The position numbers and the translations under genes are program-made. Shown here piece by piece: positions 53,337-62,113 of a stretch of DNA of 64,000 nucleotides; positions within the stretch are counted from its first letter, which is position 1, and each line of letters opens with the position of its first letter. The DNA lies in contig NZ_JAFEJS010000010.1 in assembly GCF_018555385.1 (NCBI RefSeq), positions 1-64,000 of the forward strand, in the 5' to 3' direction. The stretch comes from Bifidobacterium santillanense. Its GTDB lineage: Bacteria > Actinomycetota > Actinomycetes > Actinomycetales > Bifidobacteriaceae. The notes beneath the pieces are model-generated. The model had not been told where the DNA came from. It saw only the letters and a list, made by a program, of their open reading frames with translations, and did not search any database.

Positions 53337-53993
53337 ATGCCCCGTCCACGCAGGGACTCGAACATCCCCCCGGCCAAGCAGCGCATGGAGAACGCGTTCT
53401 GGACGCTGCTCGAGGAACGCGAATACCGACGCATCACCGTCACCGACATCGTGCAGCGGGCGCAGGTGAACCGCAACTCGTTCTACTATCACTTCTCCGG
53501 TCTGCCCGAACTCGCGGACGCCGCCATCCTGAGCGAGGTGAAGAACTCCCCGCTGGTCCAGGAGGTGCCCGATCCGAAAGCCGACCCGCAGGAGCAGTGG
53601 CGCAGGCGCATCACGCACTTCATGTCCACGCCGCGCGAGCAGGACCGCCTCAACCACCTCGCCCTGCTCGCCGGCCCCCACAGCTCGCCCGAACTGGTCG
53701 AGTCGCTGCGCGACTTCGCGCGCATGTCGCTCATGGAGATGCTCGACTTCTCCCCCTCGACCATCGACCTCAAGACCGACCTCATGCTCGACTTCACCGT
53801 CGGCGGCCTGCTCGTGATCCTGCGGCGCTGGCCCGAGCTGCGCCAGACCGTCTCGATGCAGGACCTGCTCAACGAGGACGTGGCGGTGCTCGCGATGGGC
53901 ATCTACACGTCGATGTCCAAGGAGAGCATGCTCGCCTACTGGAACCGCATCTTCAACCAACAGCAGACGGACGGACGCACGACGGTCGCGTAG
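53337..53993 (+). CDS. TetR/AcrR-family transcriptional regulator
   Basis: The 218-residue protein has a TetR-type N-terminal helix-turn-helix (residues about 14-58: ITVTDIVQRAQVNRNSFYYH) and a divergent helical ligand-binding C-terminal domain (TetR_C_7-like). AAAGGAGTGCCATC precedes the ATG. The regulator is followed 84 bp later by aspA on the same strand and preceded by the Mbeg1-like gene. The palindrome at 53262-53271 is its probable own operator. The inducer and other targets are not visible. Confidence 0.85.
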   Translation: MPRPRRDSNIPPAKQRMENAFWTLLEEREYRRITVTDIVQRAQVNRNSFYYHFSGLPELADAAILSEVKNSPLVQEVPDPKADPQEQWRRRITHFMSTPREQDRLNHLALLAGPHSSPELVESLRDFARMSLMEMLDFSPSTIDLKTDLMLDFTVGGLLVILRRWPELRQTVSMQDLLNEDVAVLAMGIYTSMSKESMLAYWNRIFNQQQTDGRTTVA

Positions 53994-54077
53994 GGTGACG
54001 GTGAACTTTCTCACAGAGCCGAATCGCCTCCGGCCATGGCGTTTCCGGCGGGCGCCGGGGATGATGGAGGCATGAGC

Positions 54078-55550
54078 ATGACGACTGCAACGAACATCAT
54101 CCCCGGCGACGACGCCACGAACGACAAGACCACCCCCACCCGCATCGAACACGACTGCATCGGCGAGATGGCCGTGCCCGCGAACGTGTACTGGGGCATC
54201 CACACGCAGCGCGCGATCGGCAACTTCCCGGTCTCCGGCATCCCCGACTCCGCGCACCCCGAACTCGTGCGCGCCTACGCGACGGTCAAGCGCGCCTGCG
54301 CCTCGGCCAACGAGGAGCTGGGCATCATCGCGCCCGACAAGGCGCGCTTCATCCGCGAGGCGTGCGTCGAGATCGAGTCGGGCAAGCTCGCCGACCAGTT
54401 CCCGGTCGACGTGATGCAGGGCGGCGCCGGCACCTCGACCAACATGAACATGAACGAGGTGATCGCCAACCGCGCGCTGGAGCTCGCCGGGCACAGGCGC
54501 GGCGACTACGCGTACATCCACCCCAACGACGACGTCAACGAGTCGCAGTCCACGAACGACACGTATCCGGCGGCCTGCAAGCTCGCGCTCATCGACGCGA
54601 TCCACCCGCTGGCCGAGTCGACCAAGCGCCTCGCCAAGGCGTTCCACGACCTCGCCGACAGGCACATCAACGACGTGACGATCGGCCGCACGCAGCTGCA
54701 GGACGCGGTACCGATGACCTTCGGCCAGGAGTTCCACGCGTTCGCCACGCTGCTCAAGTCCGATCTGGCCGGCTTCGAGCGGCTCGTCCCCCAGCTCGCG
54801 CAGCTCAACCTCGGCGCCACCGCCATCGGCACCGGCATCTGCGCCGACCTGCGCTTCCGCAAGTCCGCCACCGAGCATCTGGCGCGCATCACCGGGCTGC
54901 CGATCACGGCCGCACCCGACCCGGTGGCCGCGATGACCGACATGGGCGCATACGTGGCGACCTCCGCCGCGCTCAAGAACCTCGCCGTGCACCTCAAGAA
55001 GGCCGCCGACGACCTACGACTGCTCAACTCCGGCCCGCGCGCCGGATTCAACGACCTCGACGTGCCGGCCCGTCAGGCGGGTTCGTCCATCATGCCGGCG
55101 AAGGTCAATCCGGTGATCCCCGAATGCGTCAACCAGTGCTGCTTCATGGTCTTCGGCATGGACGTGACCGTCAACTGGGCCGTCGCCGAGGGTCAGCTGC
55201 AGCTCAACGCGTTCGACCCGGTGATGGTGCACGAGCTGCTCACCGGCATGTCGCTGCTGACGAACGCGATGGACGTGTTCCGCGCGAACTGCGTCGAGGG
55301 CATCGTCGTGCACACCGAGATCGGACGGGCGCACGCCGAGACGTCACCGTCGATCGCGGCGGCGCTCAACCACTACATCGGCTACGAGAAGGGTTCGGCC
55401 ATCGCCGCCGAGGCCGTCGCGACCGGGCGCACGGTGCGCGAGATCGCCGGAGAACGGACCGATCTGCCGGCCGAGCAGCTCGACGAGATCCTCGATCCGA
55501 CGCGTCTGGCCCGAGGACTCGGCCAGACCTGCCGCGAGCATATGGTGTGA
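54078..55550 (+). CDS. aspA: Aspartate ammonia-lyase
   Basis: The 490-residue enzyme belongs to the fumarase/aspartase superfamily and interconverts aspartate with fumarate and ammonia. The superfamily signature is intact as GSSIMPAKVNP, with the catalytic serine at residue 336 or 337. DVNESQSTNDTYPAACKLA and GGAGTSTNMNMNEVIANRA are aspartase/fumarase motifs; VNPVIPECVNQ favours AspA over class II fumarase. ATG at 54078 has the best spacing from GGAGG; an ATG two codons earlier is also possible. It yields fumarate for the incomplete TCA/succinate branch. A long hairpin element follows the stop. Confidence 0.9.
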   Translation: MTTATNIIPGDDATNDKTTPTRIEHDCIGEMAVPANVYWGIHTQRAIGNFPVSGIPDSAHPELVRAYATVKRACASANEELGIIAPDKARFIREACVEIESGKLADQFPVDVMQGGAGTSTNMNMNEVIANRALELAGHRRGDYAYIHPNDDVNESQSTNDTYPAACKLALIDAIHPLAESTKRLAKAFHDLADRHINDVTIGRTQLQDAVPMTFGQEFHAFATLLKSDLAGFERLVPQLAQLNLGATAIGTGICADLRFRKSATEHLARITGLPITAAPDPVAAMTDMGAYVATSAALKNLAVHLKKAADDLRLLNSGPRAGFNDLDVPARQAGSSIMPAKVNPVIPECVNQCCFMVFGMDVTVNWAVAEGQLQLNAFDPVMVHELLTGMSLLTNAMDVFRANCVEGIVVHTEIGRAHAETSPSIAAALNHYIGYEKGSAIAAEAVATGRTVREIAGERTDLPAEQLDEILDPTRLARGLGQTCREHMV

Positions 55551-55574
55551 TCTCGCTTCGTTACGTACGTGACC

Positions 55575-55661
55575 GCGTGGGGAGGCGGTTCCCTGTTCCG
55601 GACACGCTCAAGGCCGCTCGGCCAAGCCTACGGTCCGGAACAGGGAACCGCCTCCCCACGC
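55575..55661 (+). repeat. Long hairpin element, copy 4 (perfect 28-bp stem)
   Basis: Arms 55575-55602 and 55634-55661 are perfectly complementary over 28 bp. The 31-nt loop (55603-55633) is identical to copy 1 at 24035-24065. It begins 24 bp after the aspA stop; the following GCTCCGTTCC is also found next to copy 2. Confidence 0.9.
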
Positions 55662-55820
55662 TCCGTTCCAGCGTTCAGTCGCCTTCGCGCATCTCGGTTC
55701 GCGTCAGTCCGACTTCGGCGGCGGAGTTGCCTTGCGTCCGCCTCTCGAGCCCCACACCTTCACATCATCTTTCCGGGGAATGCGCATCTCGCCCACATCC
55801 GTATGGTTATGGTGGAGCGC

Positions 55821-56621
55821 ATGGATACCGTTGATGTGACTAGTGTTGATGACCTCGTACGCACCTGGTTCCGCGCGAACGCGGGCAAGCTGCTGTGGCT
55901 GCTGATCGTGCTGATCGTCGCGTGGGTGGCGGATCGGGTGCTGCGGCGCGTGCTGCGCAAGGTGCTCGACAACTCGCAGATCCCCAGCGCCTCGATCTTC
56001 ATCAATCTCATGCGCGTGGTGGTCTGGTGCGCGGCGGCCACGATGGTGCTGCAGCCGGTGTTCGGCATCAATCCGACGACCCTCGTCACCGCCCTCGGCG
56101 TCGGCGGCGTCGCGCTGTCGCTGGGCCTGAAGGACACGATCGCGAACGTGATCGGCGGCTTCGGGCTGATGCTCGGACACGTGATCCAGCCGGGAGACCC
56201 GGTCACCATCCAGGGCGTGACCGGCACCGTCGTGGACATCACGTGGCGTCATTCGATGATCGAGACGCGCGCCGGCGACCGCATGGTCATCCCGAACTCG
56301 ATCCTCAACACGGCGTCGCTGACCAAGCTCACGGCGTCGAACGAGAGCATGACGACGATCCCGTTCACCGTCAAGGGCGGCAGCGATCCGGACGAGGTCG
56401 GCCGCGATATGACCACCCGCGTGCAGCATGGCGCCGCGGACGTGATGCGCCCGGAGAACCCGCCAATCGTCAAGTTCACCGGCTTCTCCCCCTACGGCAT
56501 GGAGGGGCAGATCCTGCTGTTCGCGCGCGAGGGCGTGCTGCTGTCCACCGTCAAGGACAGGGCCGCGCGCGCCATCGCCGACGCCGACTACCTCGTCAGG
56601 GACGGCGGCGCCTCGGAGTGA
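55821..56621 (+). CDS. mscS: Small-conductance mechanosensitive channel (MscS family)
   Basis: The 266-residue protein is a compact MscS homologue with three transmembrane helices: about 20-40 (LLWLLIVLIVAWVADRVL), 55-78 and the pore-lining TM3 (TALGVGGVALSLGLKDTIAN), followed by the beta domain (QPGDPVTIQGVTGTVVDITW, RAGDRMVIPNS). It opens under membrane tension to relieve osmotic pressure. Three nearby ATGs (55803, 55809, 55821) are in frame; 55821 has GGTGGAGC at proper spacing. The upstream hairpin element probably insulates it from aspA. Confidence 0.9.
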   Translation: MDTVDVTSVDDLVRTWFRANAGKLLWLLIVLIVAWVADRVLRRVLRKVLDNSQIPSASIFINLMRVVVWCAAATMVLQPVFGINPTTLVTALGVGGVALSLGLKDTIANVIGGFGLMLGHVIQPGDPVTIQGVTGTVVDITWRHSMIETRAGDRMVIPNSILNTASLTKLTASNESMTTIPFTVKGGSDPDEVGRDMTTRVQHGAADVMRPENPPIVKFTGFSPYGMEGQILLFAREGVLLSTVKDRAARAIADADYLVRDGGASE

Positions 56622-56643
56622 GGCGAACGGGCGAACCCGCTGA

Positions 56644-57654
56644 TCAGCCCGCCCACACGCTCAGCACGACGGTGAGCAGCACGTACACGACCATGCCCGG
56701 GTTGAGCAGCGCCACACGCGCGCCGGTCCACACCGGCAGCTCCTCGGGCGCCGTGTAGAACTCGAGGTCGCGCGCATGCCGCACGATCGCCACGAATCCC
56801 GCGATCGACAGCGCCATCATCGCCAGCGAATACAGGCCGATGAGCAGGAACGCGGGGTCCGTCGCGGCCATGCGCGCCAGCTCGGCGTCGCTCATCGACC
56901 CGCCGACCAGCGCGCCGGCCGAGTCACCGGCCAGCGACAGCACCGCGGGCGCGAGCACCGACCCGCACGCGTTGATGACCATGTGCATCGCGATCGGATA
57001 GCGCAGGCGGCCGGAGCGCATGTACGCGTACGCGAACACGAGTCCCAGGCCGAACGCGTAGAAGAACTGGTACAGGTTCATGTGGAACAGGGCGAACGCG
57101 AACGCCGACAGCAGGATCGAGACGCGTTCGCCGTACCGGCGCGTGCGGTCGATGAGCTGTTTGCGGAACACCCACTCCTCGAGGATCGGCGCGAGCACGA
57201 CCACGAACAGCGCGTTCACCCACGGGCTCGAGTGGAGCACCAGCTCGGTGACGCGGTTGGTCGACTGACCGCCGGAGATCAACGACGAGAGCCCCGTGCC
57301 GATCATGTTGCCCACCATCATGATCGGGAAGCACGCGACCAGCAGCGCGAGGAACTCGCGCGCGCCGAGGGCGAAGCGCCGGGTCTCGAGTCTCGGCACG
57401 CGCGCGAACACCGTCGAGGCGAGCGGCATCGCCACCAGATACAACGGACCGGACGACAGCAGCATCAGCACCCACGAGGGCGCGCCGTGCGGGAAGTACG
57501 GGGCGACGGCCCCCGAGATCAGGATATTGAGCCCGATCCAGACCGCGACCATCACGCACAACCCGACGCCCATCACCATGAACCGCCGCTGCGCGACGAA
57601 CACGTTCCCCGGTCCCGCCCCCTGCGGATTCCCCTGTGACATCTGTTCACTCAT
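56644..57654 (-). CDS. CPBP-family intramembrane metalloprotease
   Basis: The 336-residue membrane protein has about eight hydrophobic segments and the ABI/CPBP motifs: PILEEWVFRKQLI (EExxxR), FALFHMNLYQF (FxxxH) and IAMHMVINACGS (third motif His). These supply the metal-binding residues of the type II CAAX prenyl protease-like family; in bacteria members are linked to bacteriocin self-immunity or membrane protein processing. No prenylation or bacteriocin gene is adjacent. It is convergent with the MscS gene and 43 bp from the ROK kinase stop codon, upstream of which it does not form an operon. Confidence 0.85.
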   Translation of the reverse strand: MSEQMSQGNPQGAGPGNVFVAQRRFMVMGVGLCVMVAVWIGLNILISGAVAPYFPHGAPSWVLMLLSSGPLYLVAMPLASTVFARVPRLETRRFALGAREFLALLVACFPIMMVGNMIGTGLSSLISGGQSTNRVTELVLHSSPWVNALFVVVLAPILEEWVFRKQLIDRTRRYGERVSILLSAFAFALFHMNLYQFFYAFGLGLVFAYAYMRSGRLRYPIAMHMVINACGSVLAPAVLSLAGDSAGALVGGSMSDAELARMAATDPAFLLIGLYSLAMMALSIAGFVAIVRHARDLEFYTAPEELPVWTGARVALLNPGMVVYVLLTVVLSVWAG

Positions 57655-57697
57655 ACGCCCAGCTTACGGCATCGACCGCCTCCGGCGATCGGCCGGA

Positions 57698-58645
57698 TCA
57701 GCGACGCGCAAGGTCCGCGGCGCCGATCAGTCCGGCGTCCTGACCAGCCTCGGCCGGCACGATGCGGGCCAGACCACGATAGGCGCCCGCCTCGAGGAAC
57801 CTCCGGTAGTTGTATCGCGCGGGCTCCAGCAATGCATCGCCCACGGCGACCACGCCCCCGCCGATCACGTACAGATCGGGGTCGAGCACGGCGGTGGTGG
57901 CGGCCATCGCACGCCCGAGCCACTCTCCGATCTTGCCGAATCCGTAGTGCGCGAGCTCATCGCCCTGTTCGAGGGCCTGGGCGATTCGTTCGCCGGTGAG
58001 CTTCGTCAGGTCGCCGTCGCACAGCTCCATCAGCAGACCGCTCTTGTCGGGCCAACGACGCACCGCGGAACGGGTGAATCGTTCGAGGGCGTTGCCGGAG
58101 ATGTACCGTTCGGTGCATCCGCGCAGGCCGCAGCCGCAGGTGTCGCCGTCGGGGACCATCGGCGTGTGCCCGATCTCACCCGCCATGCCGAACGACCCGC
58201 GGTACAGCTCGCCGTTGATGATGATCGCGCCGCCGAGTCCGGTGCCGACGGTGAGCAGCACCATGTTGCGGCTGCCGCGCCCGGCGCCCTTGACGTATTC
58301 GCCCCATCCCGCGCAGTTCGCGTCGTTCTCCACGACCACCGGACACGCGCCGCCGATCAGAGCCTCGACGTTGTCGGACAGCGGATAGTTCGTCCATGCG
58401 GCGATGTTCGGCGCGAATTCGATGCTGCGCCGCCCCAGCGGTACGTTGCCGCACACCGACAACCCGATCGCCTCAATGTCGGCGAACTCCTCGGCCGCGC
58501 GACGGTACATGCGCGCGATGATGCGGTCGATGTCCGCCGGATCCTGCGAACTCGGCACCCGCCACTTGCGCAGGATGACGTTGTCGTCGTCCAGGACCGC
58601 CGCGGCGATCTTCGTGCCTCCGATATCCAATGCGAGTACGTGCAT
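57698..58645 (-). CDS. ROK-family sugar kinase (glucokinase-like)
   Basis: The 315-residue protein has the ROK layout: ATP-binding LALDIGGTKIAAAVLD at the N-terminus, catalytic Asp in VVENDANCAGWGE, the phosphate motif TVGTGLGGAIIINGELY and the zinc motif GHTPMVPDGDTCGCGLRGCTERY with three Cys and a His. ROK kinases phosphorylate glucose, N-acetylhexosamines, allose or related sugars. It is divergent from the GntR regulator and separated by a clear operator dyad. deoC on the far side of the regulator suggests a shared sugar pathway; the substrate is not certain. Confidence 0.87.
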   Translation of the reverse strand: MHVLALDIGGTKIAAAVLDDDNVILRKWRVPSSQDPADIDRIIARMYRRAAEEFADIEAIGLSVCGNVPLGRRSIEFAPNIAAWTNYPLSDNVEALIGGACPVVVENDANCAGWGEYVKGAGRGSRNMVLLTVGTGLGGAIIINGELYRGSFGMAGEIGHTPMVPDGDTCGCGLRGCTERYISGNALERFTRSAVRRWPDKSGLLMELCDGDLTKLTGERIAQALEQGDELAHYGFGKIGEWLGRAMAATTAVLDPDLYVIGGGVVAVGDALLEPARYNYRRFLEAGAYRGLARIVPAEAGQDAGLIGAADLARR

Positions 58646-58746
58646 CGACCTCTCCTTTGACTGCGATGACTGTTCATGACGCCGTATCCGGGTGAAGCAG
58701 ACAATCCATACCTCACGTCAATTAATCATATACCTATCAAACATTT

Positions 58747-58765
58747 CATACAAATCATTGGTATG
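58747..58765. promoter_or_regulatory. Operator dyad between ROK kinase and GntR regulator
   Basis: CATACAAATCATTGGTATG is a 19-bp palindrome with only one mismatched pair per arm and one central base. It lies in the 185-bp AT-rich divergent region. A close copy of its left half with flanking bases (ATTTCATACAATTATTTGG) recurs at 60836-60854 upstream of the YdcF-like gene. Confidence 0.6.
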
Positions 58766-58830
58766 CTTAGACTGGAATCAACGTGGACAGGCGTGCGCGC
58801 GGTCATGCGCCCACGCGGCAAGGAGCAGAC

Positions 58831-59640
58831 ATGGGTACCGATGATGTGATCGCGGCGTTCACGCCGTCGATGACCGGAGAGACGCCGCTGTACGAGCAGG
58901 TGTCGTCGTTCTTCAAGCAGCGCATCCGCAGCGGCGCGCTGCAGCCCGGCGACAAGATACCGCCGGAGACGGCGCTGTCGGCCGAGCTCGGCATCAGCCG
59001 CACCACCATCCGCCAGGCGATGGACGTGCTGGTCAGCGAAGGGCTCATCGTCCGCCAGCGCGGCCGCGGATCGTTCGTGGCCAGCCCGAAGATGCGCCGG
59101 CCGCTCAACCACCTGTACAACTTCACCGAGAACATGCGCGAGCTCGGCGCCGAACCGGAGTCGATCGTCCTCGACTGCGCGGTCGAGCCGGCCAGTCCCG
59201 AGCTCGAGCAGAAGCTGGAGCTGCCGCAGCGGCAGAAGCGCGTGTTCCGTCTGCGCCGACTGCGCTGCGCGGACACCACCCCGATCCTGCTGGAGGACAC
59301 CTGCATCCCCTATTACCTGTGCCCCGGCATCGAACAGATCGACTTCGCCTCGCACTCGCTGTACCAGACGCTCTCCGGCCGGTACGAACTCAACCTGCAC
59401 CACGCCACGGAGACCATCGAGGCGATCCTCATCGGCGCCGACGACGCGAGGCTGCTCGATTGCACGACGCCCGCGCCGGGCTACCGCATCACCCGCACCT
59501 CGCGCCTCGACACCGGACTCGTGTACGAGTACACCGAATCGGTGACCAACGCCGAACGCTGCATGTTCCAGATGGAGCTGTACAGCAGCAACGCGGGCGC
59601 GAAGAACCCCGCCGCCATCGAGCGTCGGGTGAGCCTGTAG
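58831..59640 (+). CDS. GntR/HutC-family regulator with UTRA domain
   Basis: The 269-residue protein has an N-terminal GntR winged helix (TPLYEQVSSFFKQRIRSGAL, LSAELGISRTTIRQAMDVLV, GRGSFVASP; residues about 18-85) and a C-terminal UTRA ligand-binding domain (about 105-255) of the kind that senses sugar phosphates, histidine or amino sugars. AAGGAGCAGAC precedes the ATG. It is divergent from the ROK kinase and is followed by two convergent terminators and deoC. The matching dyads at 58747 and near 60836 suggest it controls the kinase and the genes around deoC. Confidence 0.88.
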   Translation: MGTDDVIAAFTPSMTGETPLYEQVSSFFKQRIRSGALQPGDKIPPETALSAELGISRTTIRQAMDVLVSEGLIVRQRGRGSFVASPKMRRPLNHLYNFTENMRELGAEPESIVLDCAVEPASPELEQKLELPQRQKRVFRLRRLRCADTTPILLEDTCIPYYLCPGIEQIDFASHSLYQTLSGRYELNLHHATETIEAILIGADDARLLDCTTPAPGYRITRTSRLDTGLVYEYTESVTNAERCMFQMELYSSNAGAKNPAAIERRVSL

Positions 59641-59715
59641 GAGGGCGGGGCCGCCAGGCCGATCGACGGCGAGGCGGCATCGAAGCCGTCTCGATCTCGG
59701 CCCGGCGGCATTCGG

Positions 59716-59765
59716 ACGGAATTGGGGGCATGCGCGGCGACATTCGCGCATGCCCCCAATTCCGT
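59716..59765. terminator. Perfect 20-bp hairpin after the GntR gene
   Basis: Arms 59716-59735 and 59746-59765 (ACGGAATTGGGGGCATGCGC and complement) are perfect, with a 10-nt loop. The 325-bp gap between the convergent GntR and deoC genes holds this hairpin and the next one and no gene. Confidence 0.8.
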
Positions 59766-59863
59766 TCCATGCAGGCTTCGCCGCATGTCGCCCCCACGGC
59801 CACGCATCATCCGACTCATCCCGATCCGATCATGCGCAGACCCCATCCGCTCCGCACATACGA

Positions 59864-59908
59864 CGATGGGGCGTGTGCGCCGGTAGCCTTGACGCACACG
59901 CCCCATCG
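59864..59908. terminator. Perfect 16-bp hairpin, deoC terminator
   Basis: CGATGGGGCGTGTGCG (59864-59879) pairs perfectly with CGCACACGCCCCATCG (59893-59908) around a 13-nt loop, 57 bp beyond the deoC stop. Confidence 0.75.
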
Positions 59909-59965
59909 AACGGAACGGAAATTAATTGACGGTCTGAGTCATGAGCTCTTGGGCATCACCCCCGA

Positions 59966-60676
59966 TCAGCGATCGAGACCGAGCACCACCGGCACGGAGC
60001 GGTAGCCGACGCCCATGCGGTCGATGCCCATGTCGATGAGCTTGAGGAAGTGCTCGCGGGTGCGGATGCAGCCGGAGCCCTTGATCTTCACGCGGCCCTT
60101 GATCTCGTCCATCATGATCTCGATGACCTCGGGGGCGGCGCCCTTGAGGTCGTAGCCGGTCAGGAAGCCGGTGCTGGTCTTGGCAAAGTCGACGCCGGCC
60201 TCGATGATGCACTCGCAGCCCTTGCGGATCTGCTCCTCGTTGAGGGCGTCGGTCTCGAGGATGGCCTTGATCTCGCGGCCATACTTGTGCGCGGCCTTGG
60301 CGCAGGCCTCGAGATCGGCGGTGACCTTGTCGTACTGGCCGCCGCGCAGCCAGCCGAAGTTGGCGACGATGTCGACTTCCTTGACGGAGTCGTACTTGGC
60401 GACCTGCTCGATCTGGGCGACCTTGGACTCGGTGGAGCTGGTGCCGAACGGGAAGTCGGTGACCGGGCACAGCATCGTGTCGCTGCCCTTGACGTACGGC
60501 TCACACAGGTCCATGTAGCCGGGGTTGATGCAGATGGTCGCGCAGCCGAGTTCGACGCCGTCCTTGGTCAGGGCGACGATCTGGTCCTCGGTGAACTCGG
60601 GCTTGAGCACCGAGTAGTCGATGTAGGCGGCGAGTTCGCGCTGGGTCATTTCTGCGGCGGGCTTGTTCGGCTTCAT
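59966..60676 (-). CDS. deoC: Deoxyribose-phosphate aldolase
   Basis: The 236-residue TIM-barrel enzyme cleaves 2-deoxyribose 5-phosphate to acetaldehyde and glyceraldehyde 3-phosphate. YIDYSVLKPEFTEDQI, CATICINPGYM, VDIVANFGWLRGGQYD and the Schiff-base lysine K166 in DFAKTSTGF are all present, as is IKGSGCIRTREH. The ATG at 60676 follows TGGAGGAATCCACA; earlier in-frame ATGs lie in the promoter. A dyad GATACATTTAGTATATATC overlaps the promoter at 60718-60736. It lies convergent to the GntR gene and divergent from the YdcF-like gene. Confidence 0.93.
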   Translation of the reverse strand: MKPNKPAAEMTQRELAAYIDYSVLKPEFTEDQIVALTKDGVELGCATICINPGYMDLCEPYVKGSDTMLCPVTDFPFGTSSTESKVAQIEQVAKYDSVKEVDIVANFGWLRGGQYDKVTADLEACAKAAHKYGREIKAILETDALNEEQIRKGCECIIEAGVDFAKTSTGFLTGYDLKGAAPEVIEIMMDEIKGRVKIKGSGCIRTREHFLKLIDMGIDRMGVGYRSVPVVLGLDR

Positions 60677-60717
60677 TGTGGATTCCTCCATGTCTGTTTT
60701 GTTTGTTTGATTTGTTT

Positions 60718-60854
60718 GATACATTTAGTATATATCCGACATGGACGTTGTCAATTCACCCCTATCGACACCCACTCGCAGCCGTTGTCCCGCCTTGCGA
60801 CACGCCATACCGATTACCCTCATTTGTTTATGACATTTCATACAATTATTTGGC
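60718..60854. promoter_or_regulatory. deoC/YdcF divergent control region
   Basis: The 394-bp gap between deoC and the YdcF-like gene is AT-rich only near its deoC end. It contains GATACATTTAGTATATATC (60718-60736, ATAC-N5-GTAT core) and ATTTCATACAATTATTTGG (60836-60854), which matches the left part of the GntR-gene operator. From about 60860 to 61060 no feature is seen. Confidence 0.45.
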
Positions 60855-61070
60855 AGCGGACGCCCGACACCCGTCGCGCAACCCGCCACGGACTTCACAC
60901 GATGCAACCACCAGCATGCGGCGGCACCGGAATCCGAATGACAAGGCTCCGACGCACACTCCGGCCAACCGCCATTCGACAGTCCCGGAGGCGCCCGGCC
61001 GACAGGACGATCGCGCCAGCGCCATCCGGCAATACCGAGACGTCTCACCACATCCAACCAAGGAATCGCC

Positions 61071-62096
61071 ATGACCACCACAACACCCGCATCCACCACC
61101 ACAACAATCTCCAAGAACCCGCCGCACCCCACCGCACCCCGCACGCTCGCCGACGCGATCAATGCGCTCGCCGCATTCTGCGGGCCGCGCGACATCCCCG
61201 TCCCTACCCGCGACGCACTGCGGAAGGCCGCCACGTCCGGCGTCATCGCCGGCAAGCCGGTCGACGGGCGCATCCGCGACGGCCGGGTCGACGCGATGGT
61301 GCTGTTCGGCGGCAGCATCATCGCCGGAGTGGACGTGCTCGCCGAGGCGATGCGCGGCGACGTCGCCAGACGCTACGTCATCGTCGGCGGCGCCGGACAC
61401 ACCACCGGCACGCTGCGCGACGTCGCGCGACGCGTCTTCCCCGACCTGACCATCGCCGACGACGAACCGGAGGCGTGCATCTTCGACGCCGCCCTCGCCA
61501 CGTGCCACGGCCTCCACGCCGACTGGCTGGAGACCGAGTCGACGAACTGCGGCAACAACATCACCTATCTGCTCGACCTGCTGCGCGAGCACATGCCCGA
61601 CTGCCGATCGGTCGTCCTCGCCCAGGACGCCACGATGCAGCGACGCATGACCGCCGGTCTCGAGAAGTTCGCCCCGGACATGCTCGCCCTGAACTACGCG
61701 ACCTACCACGTCCGTGTCGTCGCACCATCCGACCACCCCGATGCGAGCGGGACCACCGACCACCCCAATGCGAACACGGCCACCGCGATCCCCCTTTCAA
61801 ACGGGAACGTCATGGCCGCGCCAAGTCCCGACGCCGCATCCCCGTTGGACCTGCTCGACTATGACGACGCCCTCGGCACTCCCGAGGGCATGTGGCCGAT
61901 CGACCGCTACGTCAGCCTCCTGATGGGCGACACCGCCCGCCTGACCGACGACGGGCACGGCTACGGCCCCAACGGCAAGAACTACATCGCCCACGTCGAC
62001 GTCCCCGACGAGGTGCGCGCGGCCGCCGCATACGTCAGGGACGTTCTGGGCGACGTCACCCGCGCCGCCAACCCCGCCTTCGCCTCCATCCGATAG
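61071..62096 (+). CDS. YdcF/DUF218-family protein
   Basis: The 341-residue protein has the DUF218 fold: VDAMVLFGGSIIAGVDVLAE as the first nucleotide-like strand-loop, YVIVGGAGHTTGTLRDVARR, DWLETESTNCGNNITYLLDL and VVLAQDATMQRRM. E. coli YdcF binds S-adenosylmethionine, while other members are linked to envelope or vancomycin sensitivity; no catalytic activity is settled. A Thr/Pro-rich N-terminal extension and a 40-residue low-complexity insertion (about 225-265, Thr/Asn/Ala-rich) set it apart. AAGGAATCGCC precedes the ATG. It is not a transmembrane protein. It is followed by repeat locus C. Confidence 0.75.
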   Translation: MTTTTPASTTTTISKNPPHPTAPRTLADAINALAAFCGPRDIPVPTRDALRKAATSGVIAGKPVDGRIRDGRVDAMVLFGGSIIAGVDVLAEAMRGDVARRYVIVGGAGHTTGTLRDVARRVFPDLTIADDEPEACIFDAALATCHGLHADWLETESTNCGNNITYLLDLLREHMPDCRSVVLAQDATMQRRMTAGLEKFAPDMLALNYATYHVRVVAPSDHPDASGTTDHPNANTATAIPLSNGNVMAAPSPDAASPLDLLDYDDALGTPEGMWPIDRYVSLLMGDTARLTDDGHGYGPNGKNYIAHVDVPDEVRAAAAYVRDVLGDVTRAANPAFASIR

Positions 62097-62113
62097 CGAT
62101 CGCGGCCGCGACC

